A stretch of 64,000 nucleotides of DNA from NCBI RefSeq assembly GCF_032062135.1, contig NC_092859.1:45204763-45268762 (forward strand). Reading direction: 5' to 3'. Origin of the DNA: Pyxicephalus adspersus (taxonomy: Eukaryota > Chordata > Amphibia > Anura > Pyxicephalidae). Shown here one piece after another: positions 48,356 through 60,240 of this stretch (positions are counted from its first letter, which is position 1; the number at the start of each line of letters is the position of its first letter). The position numbers and the translations under genes are program-made. The notes beneath the pieces are model-generated. The model was not told the origin of the DNA and searched no databases. It was given only the letters and a program-made list of their open reading frames with translations.

Positions 48356-49007
48356 CCGTGTTTCCCTGATGATAAGGCATCCCCATCAAATAAGCCACCC
48401 CCCGATTTTTGCTCAAACAATTAAAATAAAGCACCCCCCGCAAATAAGACATCCTCCCATACCCGATACTGTGTGCCTCTGTGTGACTCCTCGATGCTGG
48501 CTGCAGTGCAGAGTGAAACTGAAAGTAACTTCAAAGGACAAGCAAGCTGNNNNNNNNNNNNNNNNNNNNNNNNNNNNNNNNNNNNNNNNNNNNNNNNNNN
48601 NNNNNNNNNNNNNNNNNNNNNNNNNNNNNNNNNNNNNNNNNNNNNNNNNNNNNNNNNNNNNNNNNNNNNNNNNNNNNNNNNNNNNNNNNNNNNNNNNNNN
48701 NNNNNNNNNNNNNNNNNNNNNNNNNNNNNNNNNNNNNNNNNNNNNNNNNNNNNNNNNNNNNNNNNNNNNNNNNNNNNNNNNNNNNNNNNNNNNNNNNNNN
48801 NNNNNNNNNNNNNNNNNNNNNNNNNNNNNNNNNNNNNNNNNNNNNNNNNNNNNNNNNNNNNNNNNNNNNNNNNNNNNNNNNNNNNNNNNNNNNNNNNNNG
48901 TAGTCTTCTTCATGGAAAAATAAGACATCCCCCTGAAAATAAGACCTAGGGCATATTTTGGCATTTCAAAAAATATAAGACAATGCCTTATTATAGGGGA
49001 AACAGGG
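48356..49007. mobile_element. MITE with CCGTGTTTCCC ends, containing the assembly gap
   Basis: The left end CCGTGTTTCCCTGATGATAA and right end TTATTATAGGGGAAACAGGG are inverted repeats, flanked by TA on both sides (48354-48355 and 49008-49009). The interior repeats AAATAAGACATCC-like words on both sides of the gap. These ATAAGACA-rich elements are widespread in amphibians and reptiles. It is inserted in another repeat: 49010-49100 contains antisense CTTCCTCAGGG and AACGTGTTTTGTG motifs. Confidence 0.75.
48550..48899. other. Assembly gap, 350 N
   Basis: Run of N. Any open frame crossing it is an artefact. Its true length is unknown. Confidence 0.99.
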
Positions 49008-49670
49008 TATCATATGAAGCGACAACCAAACTGCTTCTTTCAACGTGTTTTGTGGATCTGTAGCATCTGCTTCCTCAGGGACAGGGACTGACACAACCCC
49101 AAATCTGTAAACATGGACCCATATAAGGTAATAGAGACCATCCACTGTCATCACCAATAGAACCATATTGCACACCACAAGATCAAGCATCAACCAGCTC
49201 CTCAGTGCAAGTGTAACAGATGGCAGGCAAAAAGAGGAAAATACCATGCTAGGTGAGCAAAGATATACAGCAGACAGACAATCTACACTAGGCAATTTAA
49301 AAAATTACCCATTCGTTATTGTATTTTGTTATTGTATCATAGACTTACCTGCAGGGATGTGGCCTATTTTTGATTTCTAATAAACAATTGCTCATTGTTT
49401 CATATATAAATATTATTGTATTATAAAAGCCGTACTTTTATTGAGTTTAGATACCTTAAGATATTTTGTTTAATCCTTCTAGCAGTCTAATTCTGTCCAA
49501 ATTTCCGTGAAAAAAACGTTACAATTTTTTTGCATGGAAAATAATTTTACATTGTAGGCTATAATTCTTAGGCATAACTCCCAAAAATATGTCCAATAGT
49601 TAATAAATTTAATAATAAACTTTAAAAAAAATTGTTAAAAATGTAATATAACTGTACAGTGGCATATAAA

Positions 49671-49701
<31 letters not shown>

Positions 49702-49709
49702 TTATATAT

Positions 49710-49974
49710 TGTGACACCAACGCAGGATTGGTGGTGGAAGGGAGATATATTTGCCCAAGATTCTCTATGTGAAGTAGCAAGTGGAAGACTTTCACCTGTG
49801 AGGTAATTAATGAAGCAGCACTGAGGGTGGGGATATAACAGAGCCACCTTTCAATAAACCTTCAATAAACCTGGCTACAAGTCAGCTTAAAACTGATACC
49901 TCGGTGTGTGATCTGAATTGGATGAACCAGACAAGTGTCCTTTGACCCCAGCAAAGGCGATCCTGAGCATAACA
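49710..49974 (+). mobile_element. Possible solo LTR
   Basis: Begins TGTGACACCAACGCAGGATT and ends CTGAGCATAACA, with two CAATAAACCT polyadenylation-like signals followed by a CTCGGTGTGTGATCTGAATT end region, an order typical of retroelement LTRs (TG...CA). The flanks are AT-repeat, so a target duplication cannot be read. No internal retroelement genes are present. Confidence 0.45.
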
Positions 49975-50010
49975 CCTATATGTATTATATGAAGAAGAAA
50001 TCGTCATATA

Positions 50011-50013
<3 letters not shown>

Positions 50014-50066
<53 letters not shown>

Positions 50067-50090
50067 ATATTGTATATATATATATTATAT
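50014..50090 (+). repeat. (AT)n-rich tract
   Basis: Long AT run with interspersed TTTATATTT and TGTATATA, beside the palindromes of copy 2. A similar AT tract follows the palindromes in copy 1 at 53545-53590, so it may be part of the family. Confidence 0.9.
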
Positions 50091-50466
50091 GAAGATTTCT
50101 TTGTATTGGATTCAATACAGTTTTTTTGTATTGAATCCAATACAAAATGATTTGAATTTCCCGCCACCCTGCCTGCATTAACCGGTGCCTGCACCCATGT
50201 CACGGCAAACCCCGTAGATGTTGGCTTTTCACGTCGGGCTAGGACATCAGAGGGAGAAGACGTGTCCCCAGGACCTGCGGGGACCAGAAGGACGACGGGG
50301 GAGGAAAGTAAGTGGGGTTTTTCTTAGCTCAAAGCAACCCCTAAATGTGACTTGGGATTACTGCGAGGGGGGTTAATCAGTGTTTTGTTTTAGCTGTGGT
50401 ACATTCCATGAGATTTTACATTTTAGTTATTCGGTTTAGATACACGTTATTGTGCTTTCTAATACA

Positions 50467-51126
50467 TACCATTTACACTCGAGTATAAGTCGATCCATGT
50501 ATATGATGGCGCATTATAAATACTGTGTAGTAATAATAGTTTATCAGATTATTATATGATTAGTATATCATAGATCAATAATCTATGATTAGTTACTAAT
50601 CATATATTAATCATCTGATAAATTATGCATCATTAGTTGATATAACTTACTTTTAAACTTATTTTACTTTTTTCCTGGCTTTGTGTTACTGCTTTTGCAT
50701 CTAGTCCTGTGTCCCACGTGTAAGCACCCAGGAACATGTGGGACATGGGACTCCTATCATCGAGGGACTCTCTCGAGTCCTGCGCTTATGGCTCCGCCCC
50801 CAAAAGGAATGCCCCTGAAAGGAAATGCCTCTCCTTCGTATGTATTGAGTGTCCCCCTACCCCGGCGGCAGAAGAGTTAACGCAGGCCGCGGTAAATAGG
50901 GAAGGGAGCCACAACAAGGAGGCTTAAGAGCCGCATGCGGCTCTGGAGCCGTGGGTTGCCAACCTCTGCTGGCTGGGACTAGGCCGGATCGGCAGAAGCA
51001 GGAATCAGCTGGCAGAGGGTGCTTTTCTGGAAGGACCCATGCACCTGACTGGAGTATAAGCCGAGGGTGAATTTTTCAGCACATTTTGGGTGCTAAAAAA
51101 GTCGGCTTATACTCGGATATATATGG
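50467..51126. mobile_element. MITE with CGAGTATAAGTCG ends carrying nested inserts
   Basis: The left ACCATTTACACTCGAGTATA and right GCTTATACTCGGATATATAT are inverted repeats. Inside are a V-SINE-like tail fragment (50500-50540, GATGGCGCATTATAAATAC), a long inverted AT pair (ATTATATGATTAGTATATCA and TACTAATCATATATTAATCA, 50540-50625) and a hAT family A fragment. Words such as AGTATAAG.CGAGGGTGA and GTGCTAAAAAAGTCGGC recur at 43455-43530. Confidence 0.6.
50780..50995. mobile_element. hAT family A interior fragment
   Basis: CGGTAAATAGGGAAGGGAGC, AAGAGCCGCATGCGGCTC and TGGCTGGGACTAGGCCGGAT match the interiors of the other family A copies. Its terminal CAGGGGTC is missing, so it is truncated. Confidence 0.7.
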
Positions 51127-52831
51127 TAATTAAAAAAGTAATATTAATGGGAATATTCATGGGAAATAGCATGTGTCTTATCTTATGTGTCTTATTATCT
51201 TAAAATGTAGTTTGTTTTCTTATTTTTTGAATGTTTTTTTTTTATACAGTTCTATGAAATAGCTATACCCCTATAAGGCCAATTCACTGAACTATGTCTG
51301 TGTCTGCTGATGCATGAGTTTTAAATAAAGCAGGTTTTAGAATCTAAAAAACTTCCCAGCAGTTATTTTTTCATCAAGTCTAAATTTAGCAAATGTCAAG
51401 AATAAGGGCAGGAAGTGGGTGTACGAACAATGAAGCAGAATACAATTCCAGAGAGTCAAGGTTTATAATCTATGGAAGTGGTTCAGCATCCCCTCAGTTT
51501 TAAAAAAAATGACTGCTTGTCTTTGCCTACTGACCCATTTACCTACTCATTGGAACAAAAACCTTCAAATAATGCTCACATTGGATTCTATTTTCTAATA
51601 GTCAGCACTATCACAATGCTATTCACACATTCGTAGTTTTCCACACATGGTGAACCAGTAAAAAAGTACACATGACATTTTCTACTTCTGTTTTGTATAT
51701 GGCTTACATACTTTTATATCTCACATTAAGTGCACCCATATATATACTTTATTAGAGCAGTAATGTCAGCCCAGTGTCAAGCTGCAATGCCCCCACAAAT
51801 GCTAACCTTGATGGTTAGGGGTTATAACATACTTTCCAACTTTTAAAAAATAAGGAAGAGGAACACTTTTTAGCTTGAAGTATGTAGGTAAATGACACCC
51901 TTCCCATGCCCCTATTTTGCAGACCATAAAAAATGAAACGGCAGAAAATGATTGGCAATTACTTTTAGTTTATTGCAAGTACTTTTACTTCATTTCAGAC
52001 TTTTAAAATACCAAATGGAACAGGTTAGAGGGTGGATGGATTTTTAGTGCAAACGTATAAATGTGGCTTGCATCACCACAGCAGCAGCTGAAATCATACA
52101 GGGTCTCTCATCAGGTAGGGCGAATAACACACACAGGCTTGGTCCAAAGGGATAGTCTAGGGATTTCATTAAACAAACACAATTAAAGAGATGCAGAATG
52201 TCCACACAGGCAGCTTACGATCTGTAGGATGCAGGAACCACACAGTGGGGAGCCCGTAAGTCCGTATGAGAGTAAGAGACAGGCATGCTCCTGGTGCATA
52301 TTCATCCTTGCATAAAATAAACCATGATGGTCCTTCCTGCTGATGCATACAACTCATATGATGACAATCCCAAACTCTGGAGCATTTCTGGGCCTCACTT
52401 AGGATCCTCTCACAGGCTGCACTTCTCCAATGGACATCTCGCTTTAGACCAAAGTTCCTTAGGCAATAGAAGGCCCCATACTTTCCCTCAAGGCTGACTA
52501 AAGTCCAGATGCCTACTGGGTTAGGCCTTAAACTGTGGGCTGTCTAGCCCTGAAAAGCATAAATATATATTTATATATAACTATAAGGATAACATCTTTC
52601 AGTAATGATAGGTCCCCTTCTCTACCACAAGCAGGGACCTTGACCAGCAACAGGACACATCACCCAGATAGGAGAATTAAGACTCCAAGCCAAATCCTAA
52701 CACTGCACATTCACAGTAGTCTTCCAGTTTCTGGAGGGTTCTAGAACTGGGGTGCCCTCCCCCCTAGAAAGGCATTGTATGATTTAACCCTTTTTATATT
52801 TAAATATTACACTTTTTACATAGGTGTGTAG
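51127..52831. other. No gene recognised; unassigned GC-moderate block
   Basis: 51127-52050 is AT-rich with nothing recognisable. 52050-52780 has more even base composition, short open frames and no motif I can assign; it could be an LTR or an uncharacterised repeat. Confidence 0.4.
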
Positions 52832-52912
52832 ATTTTCCAAAACGGATTACAAATGAGGAGAAAAGGAAAAGTTCTGAAAGAGGGACGAGTCTTCTACATC
52901 AAGGATAGTGAG
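52832..52912 (+). CDS. Candidate in-frame internal exon, unidentified
   Basis: 81 bases between a T-rich acceptor (ACATAGGTGTGTAG) and donor GAG|GTATGT encode IFQNGLQMRRKGKVLKEG then RVFYIKDSE in phase 0 to phase 0. The K/R-rich VLKEGRVFYI pattern is protein-like, but I recognise no family and found no adjoining exon. It lies 80 bp before a TTAA element, and such short splice-bounded frames can arise by chance. Confidence 0.2.
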
Positions 52913-52992
52913 GTATGTTATAGCTGACACTCTCTCCTGGATGCTAATAGAAGATTATGGAGGATAAAACTGCTATTCATCAAAGCCTTTAA

Positions 52993-54333
52993 CCCCCTAA
53001 CCGCTAAGCCCGTAATTTCTCGCACTAAATATTTTTGCTCTTTTGGTTAACCCCGTATTTTTTCGCCTACACTAAAATCCCCACTTACCTGATCCCGCTG
53101 TGCTAATCCAGCATCGGTTCCGTGTTCCAGCGTCGGGTCCATGTTCCAGCGTCGTCCTCCAGCGTCGGGTGTCCCTCTCCTTAAAAGAAAAAGCCGGCCG
53201 GCTTAGAGGAGAAAGCCAGCTGGCTTTCTTTTCTAAGCCAGCCGGCTTCCTCTCCCTCCTCTCCCTGTCCCTGTCCCTATCCCTGTGCCTCTCCCTGTCC
53301 AGCGTCGATCGCTGGACAAAAAAAAACAAAAAACACTCACCTTCTTCCTCCGCTCCTCCGGACACGTCTTGTGTCTTCGGTGTCCAGCCGGCGAGTGCAG
53401 AGACGATCACCGGGGTTTCCCGGTGACGTCGCTGCGTGCGTCAGCGCGGGAGGGAGGCGGGGCGGCAAATTCAAAATTTTGCATTGAGTTCCTTTGTATT
53501 GAACTCAATACAAAAAAGCTGTATTGAGTTCAATACAAAGAAATCCTTATATAATATATATATAATTGTATTATATATATATTATATAAGCTACTGTACA
53601 TTACATTTTACACTTTTTTTTTTTTAACTTTTTTTAGTTTTTTTTAAAGATTTTTTTTTTTTATGTTTTTTTATGTTTTATAAAAAAAAAATTAATTATT
53701 AAATTTATAAAATTTTGGACATATTTTGGTGAGTTATGCGGTAATTCAATGAATTAGAGCCTACAATCCAAAATAAATTTCCATGCAAAAAATGTAACAC
53801 TTTTTGCATGGAAGTTTGGAAAGAATTAGAATACCCGGCATTTGCGTACGCGTCCCTCGGCGATTCCTGCTGATGCGCGTGCGTGCGCCCGTCGATGAGG
53901 GTCGTAGCGGAAAATTCAAATTTTTTGTATTGGATTTAATACAAAGTCCTGTATCCAATCCAATCCAAAATAATAGAAAATATATTTATGTGGTTTTGTC
54001 TATAGGTATGTGACGGACACTAGGGAGGTGTTTTAGAAAAATATATTACTATTCATTATACCGAATTATCGCATTTTCAGTATTTTTCATTTATTTATGT
54101 GTTCTTGTTTAAGCTGATTTTTGTGTTTTTCCTTTAATTTTATTAAAAGTTTTTTTTTTTTTTTTTTACATGATTGTGTGTTTCAAACATTTTTTATATT
54201 CATGATATCTACTAGAACCCTATTCGGACATATTTCTGTAAGTTACAGGTCTACAATTTAAAAAAAAAAAATTCATGAAAACCTGTGACGCTTTTGGAAC
54301 AGAAATCTAGAAATCAGTGTAACGCTCAGGTGG
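52993..54333 (+). mobile_element. TTAA-flanked element with palindromic core, copy 1 (composite)
   Basis: Flanked by TTAA at 52989-52992 and 54334-54337. Ends CCCCCTAACCGCTAAGCC and, reversed, CCACCTGAGCGTTACACT. It carries two units: 52993 to about 53843, and a 5'-shortened second unit to 54333. Each has a GC-rich arm, then a TGTATTG...CAATACA palindrome (53488-53541 and 53928-53970), an AT-rich stretch and the GGACATATTT...GTAAC/GTGACRCTTTT tail (53715 and 54222). Non-coding; GC arms include repeated AGCCGGC and CTCCCTGTCC words. Confidence 0.72.
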
Positions 54334-54337
54334 TTAA

Positions 54338-57300
54338 TGTAATCTGACCTGTGTTTTTGTTAAAAACAGGTAAATATATCTGTTACCAGCACCTGTCTAT
54401 GTAGGCCATAGGAGTGGATTTGCCTGACACTTTTCCCTTGACAAAGATAGATTAATAATAAATATCTGAGCGTTCAGGCTGAACAGTTATACCAATAGTA
54501 GAGTGGAGATTTATATTGTTACTAAATATTAGTGATTGGTTCTTTTTAAAATGGAATACTGTTTTTTTTATTTGTTTACTTGCACTTTTGTTGTAACTCT
54601 CACTTTATCCCTGGATCTGCCCCCCACAAACTTTCCAGCACTGCTCATCTTACATCCAGCCTACTTTCTTAACGTGGGGGACTGGGCGTGCAGATTGTGC
54701 TGTTTTTCTGCGCTGCACACTAGCAGGAGCAAAAGATAGCCCAATGCCAAAAAAATAGGAATTACTAAGGACTGTAGAAAAGAGGGTATATACATATCTG
54801 GGTTTTAAAAATTAAAAAGAGTCAAGGGGGGCTTTGAGGAGAGGGGAAGCTGAAGTTCAACTACAACTATGTTTTACTAGTGAGACCTGGATTTGGATTT
54901 GCCGAGGTATGTAAAAATCTAAAATTATTGAATTATCTTGGGGAAAAAATGGTCACCAAATTGGACATATATCACCATATATAGCAGTACTGTAACATAA
55001 ACTGTACACATGTTGCCATAGAACTTTAGTGGGAGCATGCAATAAATCTAGAATATTTTTTTTTGTAAACCAATATTCAATTTGGACAATTAACACACCA
55101 AAGAATGTCAAAAATCTAATAGCTCACTAAACACACATACTACATATTATCATTGGCACTAATAGATTGTTTTTCTATGGGAATTAATGGATTAGGGTAG
55201 ACTAAACGTGAAAGAAAATCTGCTGCAGAGAAAGTTCACAACTCTTCATTTGCTACACAGAACTGTGCAGTGGGTCAAAAGTAAATAAATGCGTCAGTAG
55301 TAGACGCAGAAATAGATAAACTTAGACAAAAAAAAAATAACAGCTCCACTATACGTATTTCATGTGTCTAGCTGTTTGCCTGAAGTTTAGCCTAAAATAA
55401 TTTTGTAAAGTGTTATATTTGATGTATTCCAAGCTAAAGAAAGTAGTTTATGCAGCACAGACATGTCATATGTGTTTTCACTAAGCAACATTTAAAAACT
55501 TGAACTTATTCTGTATTTATAAAATTTTAAACTTATTAATAAATACACTTGTAGCTAAAGGGCTGTTTGTTTCTTATTTAGGTCACAGGAATATAAACTC
55601 CTTCCAATCTGCCTTTGGGTAATATTGTGCAGGGTTTAAACCTTTACAGAAGAACTTGGAACTATAAGATATTCATTATTCTTTGATAATACACAGCACT
55701 CCATTGTCCTATCTCCTGTGTAATGTGTTTGTACATGCTCCATAAAACGTTAGTCTCCTGAAAAGGAATGTTTCAAAAATATTTCTTTTAATCTGTTTAC
55801 CCTAAATCCAAAGTTCTGAATGTCCTGCCGTAATTAGGATAGTCCCATGACTGAGGATTTGTGGTTGTCTTCTTATAAGTCTGCAAGAATACATTTCTGA
55901 AATATCACAATATCCACCAACATTAAAATTTTTCACAAACTGCTGTACGCGTAATTATTATTAGCAAATATTGAGCTCTAGCCGAGCTCTAGCCTAGGCT
56001 GATGACATAATTTGGCTGGAAGAAGTCTCAGTCTGCTACGCCAATGCATTTAACATTACCTTTAACCATAAATTGGTGGTTGATCTATATATATATTTAT
56101 AGGTCAACAAACACTGGAATTTAAAAAATAACTTAGATTACATGTTTATAGCTTCTATAGCCTTCTCATAGTCATATGATGTCAAATCATTTGTTAATGG
56201 ACCGTCCACTATTGTGAAGTTTAAACAAGTTAAAGGACCCATTGCTGCTGTTCCTGAAACCTAATAAATGCAATGAAAATTCACATGCTAGAAAATGTTA
56301 AAAAAAAACATGATTTCTGCTATAAATAATTGAATGGCTGGAATCAGTCTAGCTTCACTAAGCTAAGTGAAAAGTCGATTGAAATGTGATAATTCACTTT
56401 GCTAAGTGAAGAGTCTAAACTCCTTTAGTATATCAACCCTAAAGTGGCAAATACCTTTTTGTATGCCATGGTCTCTTGGCTGATGCAAATGCTTCTGATC
56501 ATTTGCTGATGATGTACTGCATCGATGCCCTATTTATTGTACAGCACTGTATAATACGTTGATGCTTTATAAATGAAATTTAATAATAATATTATTGATG
56601 CTTAGCAGATGCTGCTATACACCTTGGATGCCCTGCTAAAGCTATAGCATGAAAATCGTAATGATATTGTCAACACGTTGTGATGCACACTAAACAGTTA
56701 AAACTACAACAGGGAATTTGTGGTGAATTGTCATTGTTTACTATGTGGAGTCTTGCACTATACACTGATATGATAATACTAGTAACACTTGGCGCCTGTA
56801 ACATCCTTGGCTTTTTTCTTTTATTCTCTTTTCTTCTGTATGACACATTGTTTTACATATACTACTAGTGCCCAGTCCAAAATAAAAGAAGATAAAAAAC
56901 TATATACCTTAGTGATTGTTTCTGAGAGACATGGGTAACATCCCTATTGGTCACCGTAATGTGTAATGTCCCATGAGAACTCACTCCTTCAATAAACCAG
57001 AGGACATATTTGCAGGATTTGGAGCTCCCATCTTTCTCTGTAGTGAGGTGCAGAGAGGTCACCTTTCCTTCTCAGATGTGCCAAAAGCAAGGGCTAATGT
57101 GAAACATTTTATTATCATTTTTTTTACTTTGCTTTTTGCCCAGGGCAATATTTGTCTTACCTGTAAATAGGTGATTCTTGGCTTTGGGATTTGCCATCTA
57201 TATGGTGGCTCAGAAACTTGCAGTGGAGGATTTGCTTGATTTGACACATCTACGTCAGTCTGGTCTACACTTAATATGTGGGACATTAAATTATACAGAT

Positions 57301-57413
57301 GCTTATTTTTTCTAAACATGAATATAATGCCATGGTACTTTATTGCATGCACTAAATTTGATACATAGGCTTTACATCTCTTCTTTCTGGCGACATTCCT
57401 AAACTTTGTAGGT
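54338..57413. other. No gene recognised
   Basis: Mostly AT-rich unique-looking sequence. 56520-56600 (TGTACAGCACTGTATAATAC, GATGCTTTATAAATGAA) is another L2/V-SINE tail. 56355-56440 has CACTAAGCTAAGTGAA-type dyads that may be a small MITE. Confidence 0.5.
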
Positions 57414-57790
57414 CGATAGTTACATAGTAGGTCAGGTTGAAAAAAGACATCAAGTTCAATCACTAGGGTAATAAACATACCCCAGATATAAAACCCTATA
57501 GGACATAGTTGATCCAGAGGAAGGTAAAAAAAACCTGGTACAATTTGCTTTAAGAGGGGAAAAAATCCCTTCCTGATTCCATGAGGCAATGGGATGTTCC
57601 CTGGATCAACAGTCTTTTATCTTTACTTTAAATCCTTAATACCCAGTTATATTCTGTGCTTCTAGAAATCATCCAGCTTTTCTATGGAACTTGCAATCTA
57701 TGGAACTTGCTGAAACTACTTCCTGAGGGAGCCGATTCCACATTTTCACAGATCCTATAGTGAAGACTTTACACTAAAGCTACCACCTGC
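57414..57790 (-). mobile_element. CR1-like LINE 3' end, second copy
   Basis: The plus strand reads TTACATAGTAGGTCAGGTTG, AAAAAAGACATCAAGTTCAA, GACATAGTTGATCCAGAGGA and CTTCCTGAGGGAGCCGATTC, collinear with 24694-25060. Only the 3' end is present, the usual 5' truncation of LINEs. Confidence 0.88.
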
Positions 57791-58306
57791 TATAAGCATG
57801 AAAATAAAAAAATAAAACATCCAAGTATTCAACTATGCATTATATAATTATGTTCCTAATCAAAATATAATATTATGGCAGCTTTAATGTGGGTTAAAAA
57901 TGTATTTTCAGGAAAAACATATTTTTTTTTTGTATAGATTGGGGAAGGGTAAACCCGTGACATTTTTTTGCTGCTGTTTTTGACGTATTAGGGAGATTTT
58001 CTGTCACTTTCTGTCCTTAATCTCTTTCTTAATTCTGCAAATATCTGGGAGGGAAGAAATCATAGGTCTGACAGAAGCTGAGGCACATGTATTACCTAGC
58101 TTTAGGCCTCAGAAAAACTGCTATGGTTGCTATGGTGATGCCCATACCTCCAGTAATGGGAACACATGCAGCAATAACAACGCAATTGTTTTTGTAGGGG
58201 GTTGCACTGTTGCTTGTGCCCTTGTAGGGAAGGTTTTTCCTCATGTCAAGGATTCAAGGATGTATTTAAGGATGCACAATAGGAATTTCAAAAAAATTCC
58301 CTCTTA

Positions 58307-58620
58307 GGCTATGTACACACGTGCAATAATTGTCATTGGAAAGGATCTTTCTCGATCCTTTCCAAGGACTAAAGACTGCACGATGCATGAACGAGTGCTG
58401 TACATACAGCACCCTTCTGCTCTATAGAGAGGGAATGGGGGGAATGACGCAGCGGCGCACCGCTGCACTTCTATTAAGATTGTTCGTCTATTGTCCGTGG
58501 ATCCACCAGGACGGTTGTTCGGATGACGAGCGCTGTACACATGTAAAATTATGGTCCAATATCGCCCCCCCCCCCCCGGCCGATTATCGGACGAGAACAA
58601 TTGTACGTGTGTACCTAGCC
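58307..58620. mobile_element. Harbinger-like MITE with TTA target duplication
   Basis: The left GGCTATGTACACACGTGCAA and right GTACGTGTGTACCTAGCC are inverted repeats. TTA flanks both ends (58304-58306 and 58621-58623), the 3-bp TWA duplication of PIF/Harbinger elements. The interior is GC-rich, with CGATCCTTTCC complementary pairs and a C14-like run. No coding capacity. Confidence 0.85.
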
Positions 58621-58829
58621 TTAGACAGACGCCATCCAACTAATTGTTCCCCTTACTTTGTGCTTCATTGAGAACTAAAATATTGTGTACCCTTCATTGC
58701 ATTTTTGAGCTAAGTAAATGGCTATACATGGAGAAGAGACCCCCCTACCTTACCTGAGGGTTTACAGACACTAATAAAAGAGAACGGGTATTTATTTCTG
58801 TTTATACCCTGAAAGTGTTCCCCTAATTC

Positions 58830-59690
58830 TAGTCCCTGTGACCTCCATGCTGTGTCACAAACAGCAATAAAACATTGCCACAGGTTCCAATCTATCCTCC
58901 ATCTTCCATAAATTAGTTTGCTTTTATCCTATGTCCATGCTGGAAACATTTCCATCACTTCCTGTCCTGACAGTATAGGGGAAATACCACTGGTTACCGC
59001 TTCCTTATTCCAATGAAGCGCTGCCTGGGGGCAGACATTACATGTAGCGTCTACCTGTGGCAGCCTAATGGAGAATGAATGGGGGCAATGAAGTGGGTAC
59101 AGTACTGCTCATTGTGGTGCGGGTGGCAGAGCTGCTGGGTGCCACGCAGGAACGCCTATTCCTGCTACGGGTCTGAACCAGTAGATTAAATTGAATATTG
59201 ACTGACTGAAGTGGATTTAAGTATAACTAGCGTAGAACTATAAAAGTGTATCCACACCCAAATGTTTTGTATAGACTGAGGAAACATTGGAACCCATGTC
59301 AGTTTGTCAGGGCTCCATTGGAAAGATTCCTTCGCAGGAAGTGAAAACAAATCACCAACCACAACACAGACACAAGCTTTATTTTTAGAACAACAATAAG
59401 TATTAGTAAACTGTGTCAGCTTTTCATTCCTCGCTGTAAATTTTCCCTCACTTCTCATTTGGTAAAGATTTTTCACATTAACAGGAAATGCGTGAGGTAA
59501 AATCTCTCTAATGGAGTCCCGACAGCAATAAAACCCGACCAGGGTTCCAAAATGAGAAACATGTTGGGCATTGGTATACTGTAAGTAGGGGAATTCACCT
59601 TTCTTTGGAAAATATTCCATTACTTCCTGTTGTGCTTCTGAAACAGGAAGTGAAAGAAAAGCTCTTTATGGGACAGCAGACAGTTCTATG
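58830..59690. repeat. Cluster of ACTTCCTGT-containing repeats
   Basis: CATCACTTCCTGTCCTGACA (58955), CAGGAAGTGAAAACAAATCA (59335) and an inverted pair ACTTCCTGTT...AACAGGAAGT (59622-59652) recur, with AGCAATAAAAC words at 58862 and 59523. Looks like overlapping decayed MITEs. A 144-codon minus-strand open frame across 59186-59620 has no family features and is probably chance. Confidence 0.5.
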
Positions 59691-59839
59691 ACAAAAGATT
59701 TGGTTATGTATTCATATGTTATTATACAGTAATAATATTGCAGTGACATTCTTTATATAAAGGATAAATATTATTACACTGCAGTGTTTGTGTATACATT
59801 AGAAGTGGGTGTATGTACTATGTGGTGACTTTATATCAG

Positions 59840-60240
59840 GCAGCAGCATCCAGCAGCAGCATCAGTGAGGCAGGCAGGGGAGGATGTGCTCAGTGCACAC
59901 AGATAGGAGGGGTGAGAGCTCTGAGCAGGAATGTATTAGGGGATTCACATCTTCTACCGTCCTCCCCTTTAAGCAGGAAGGAACGGAGCTGAGCAGCTCA
60001 TAGAGCCGGATAGAGCGCTGCAGGACGGGAAGGGGGGTCAGCACGGTCCCCGGCCATCGCAGCAATGCCAAGGCACTGATACCCCAGCCGGATCCATAGA
60101 CTGTGGCGTTGTACAAAGGCTCTCCTTGGATGTATACATGAGGGCCACTGGTGATCGGGGCTGCACATGTAAGGCTGCACGGGACGATCTGCTGGCATGA
60201 CAGGCTGCTAGGGTCCTGTATGTGAGGTCAGTACAATGGG
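59840..60240 (+). promoter_or_regulatory. CpG-richer stretch, possible promoter and 5' exon
   Basis: At least 13 CpGs lie within about 300 bp, against a very CpG-poor surrounding. No transposon ends are seen. A good splice donor CACAT|GTAAGG is at about 60169 and another candidate at about 60220. Only short upstream-type ATG frames occur, so a first exon here would be largely non-coding. In mammals ARAP1 begins downstream of STARD10 on the same strand, so an ARAP1 promoter is one guess; the sequence itself gives no gene identity. Confidence 0.4.

Larger units (their letters stand above)
49474..50372 (-). mobile_element. TTAA-flanked element with palindromic core, copy 2 (reverse)
   Basis: TTAA at 49470-49473 and 50373-50376. 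Ends TCCTTCTAGCAGT and, reversed, CCCCCCTCGCAGT form inverted repeats. The segment 49490-49600 (CGTTACAATTTTTTTGCATGG, ACATTGTAGGCTATAATTC) is the reverse complement of 53715-53815 and of 54222-54333. The palindromes TTGTATTGGATTCAATACA and TTGTATTGAATCCAATACA lie at 50100-50145. It also holds (AT)n runs and an LTR-like insert. No transposase. Probably piggyBac-like or Kolobok-like from TTAA use. Confidence 0.7.

Noticed and set aside
48351..48964. Long open frames crossing the N run
   Set aside because: Made almost entirely of unknown residues; artefact of the gap.
59186..59620. 144-codon minus-strand frame, the longest outside the LINE
   Set aside because: Overlaps repeated ACTTCCTGT-type MITE sequence and shows no domain features.
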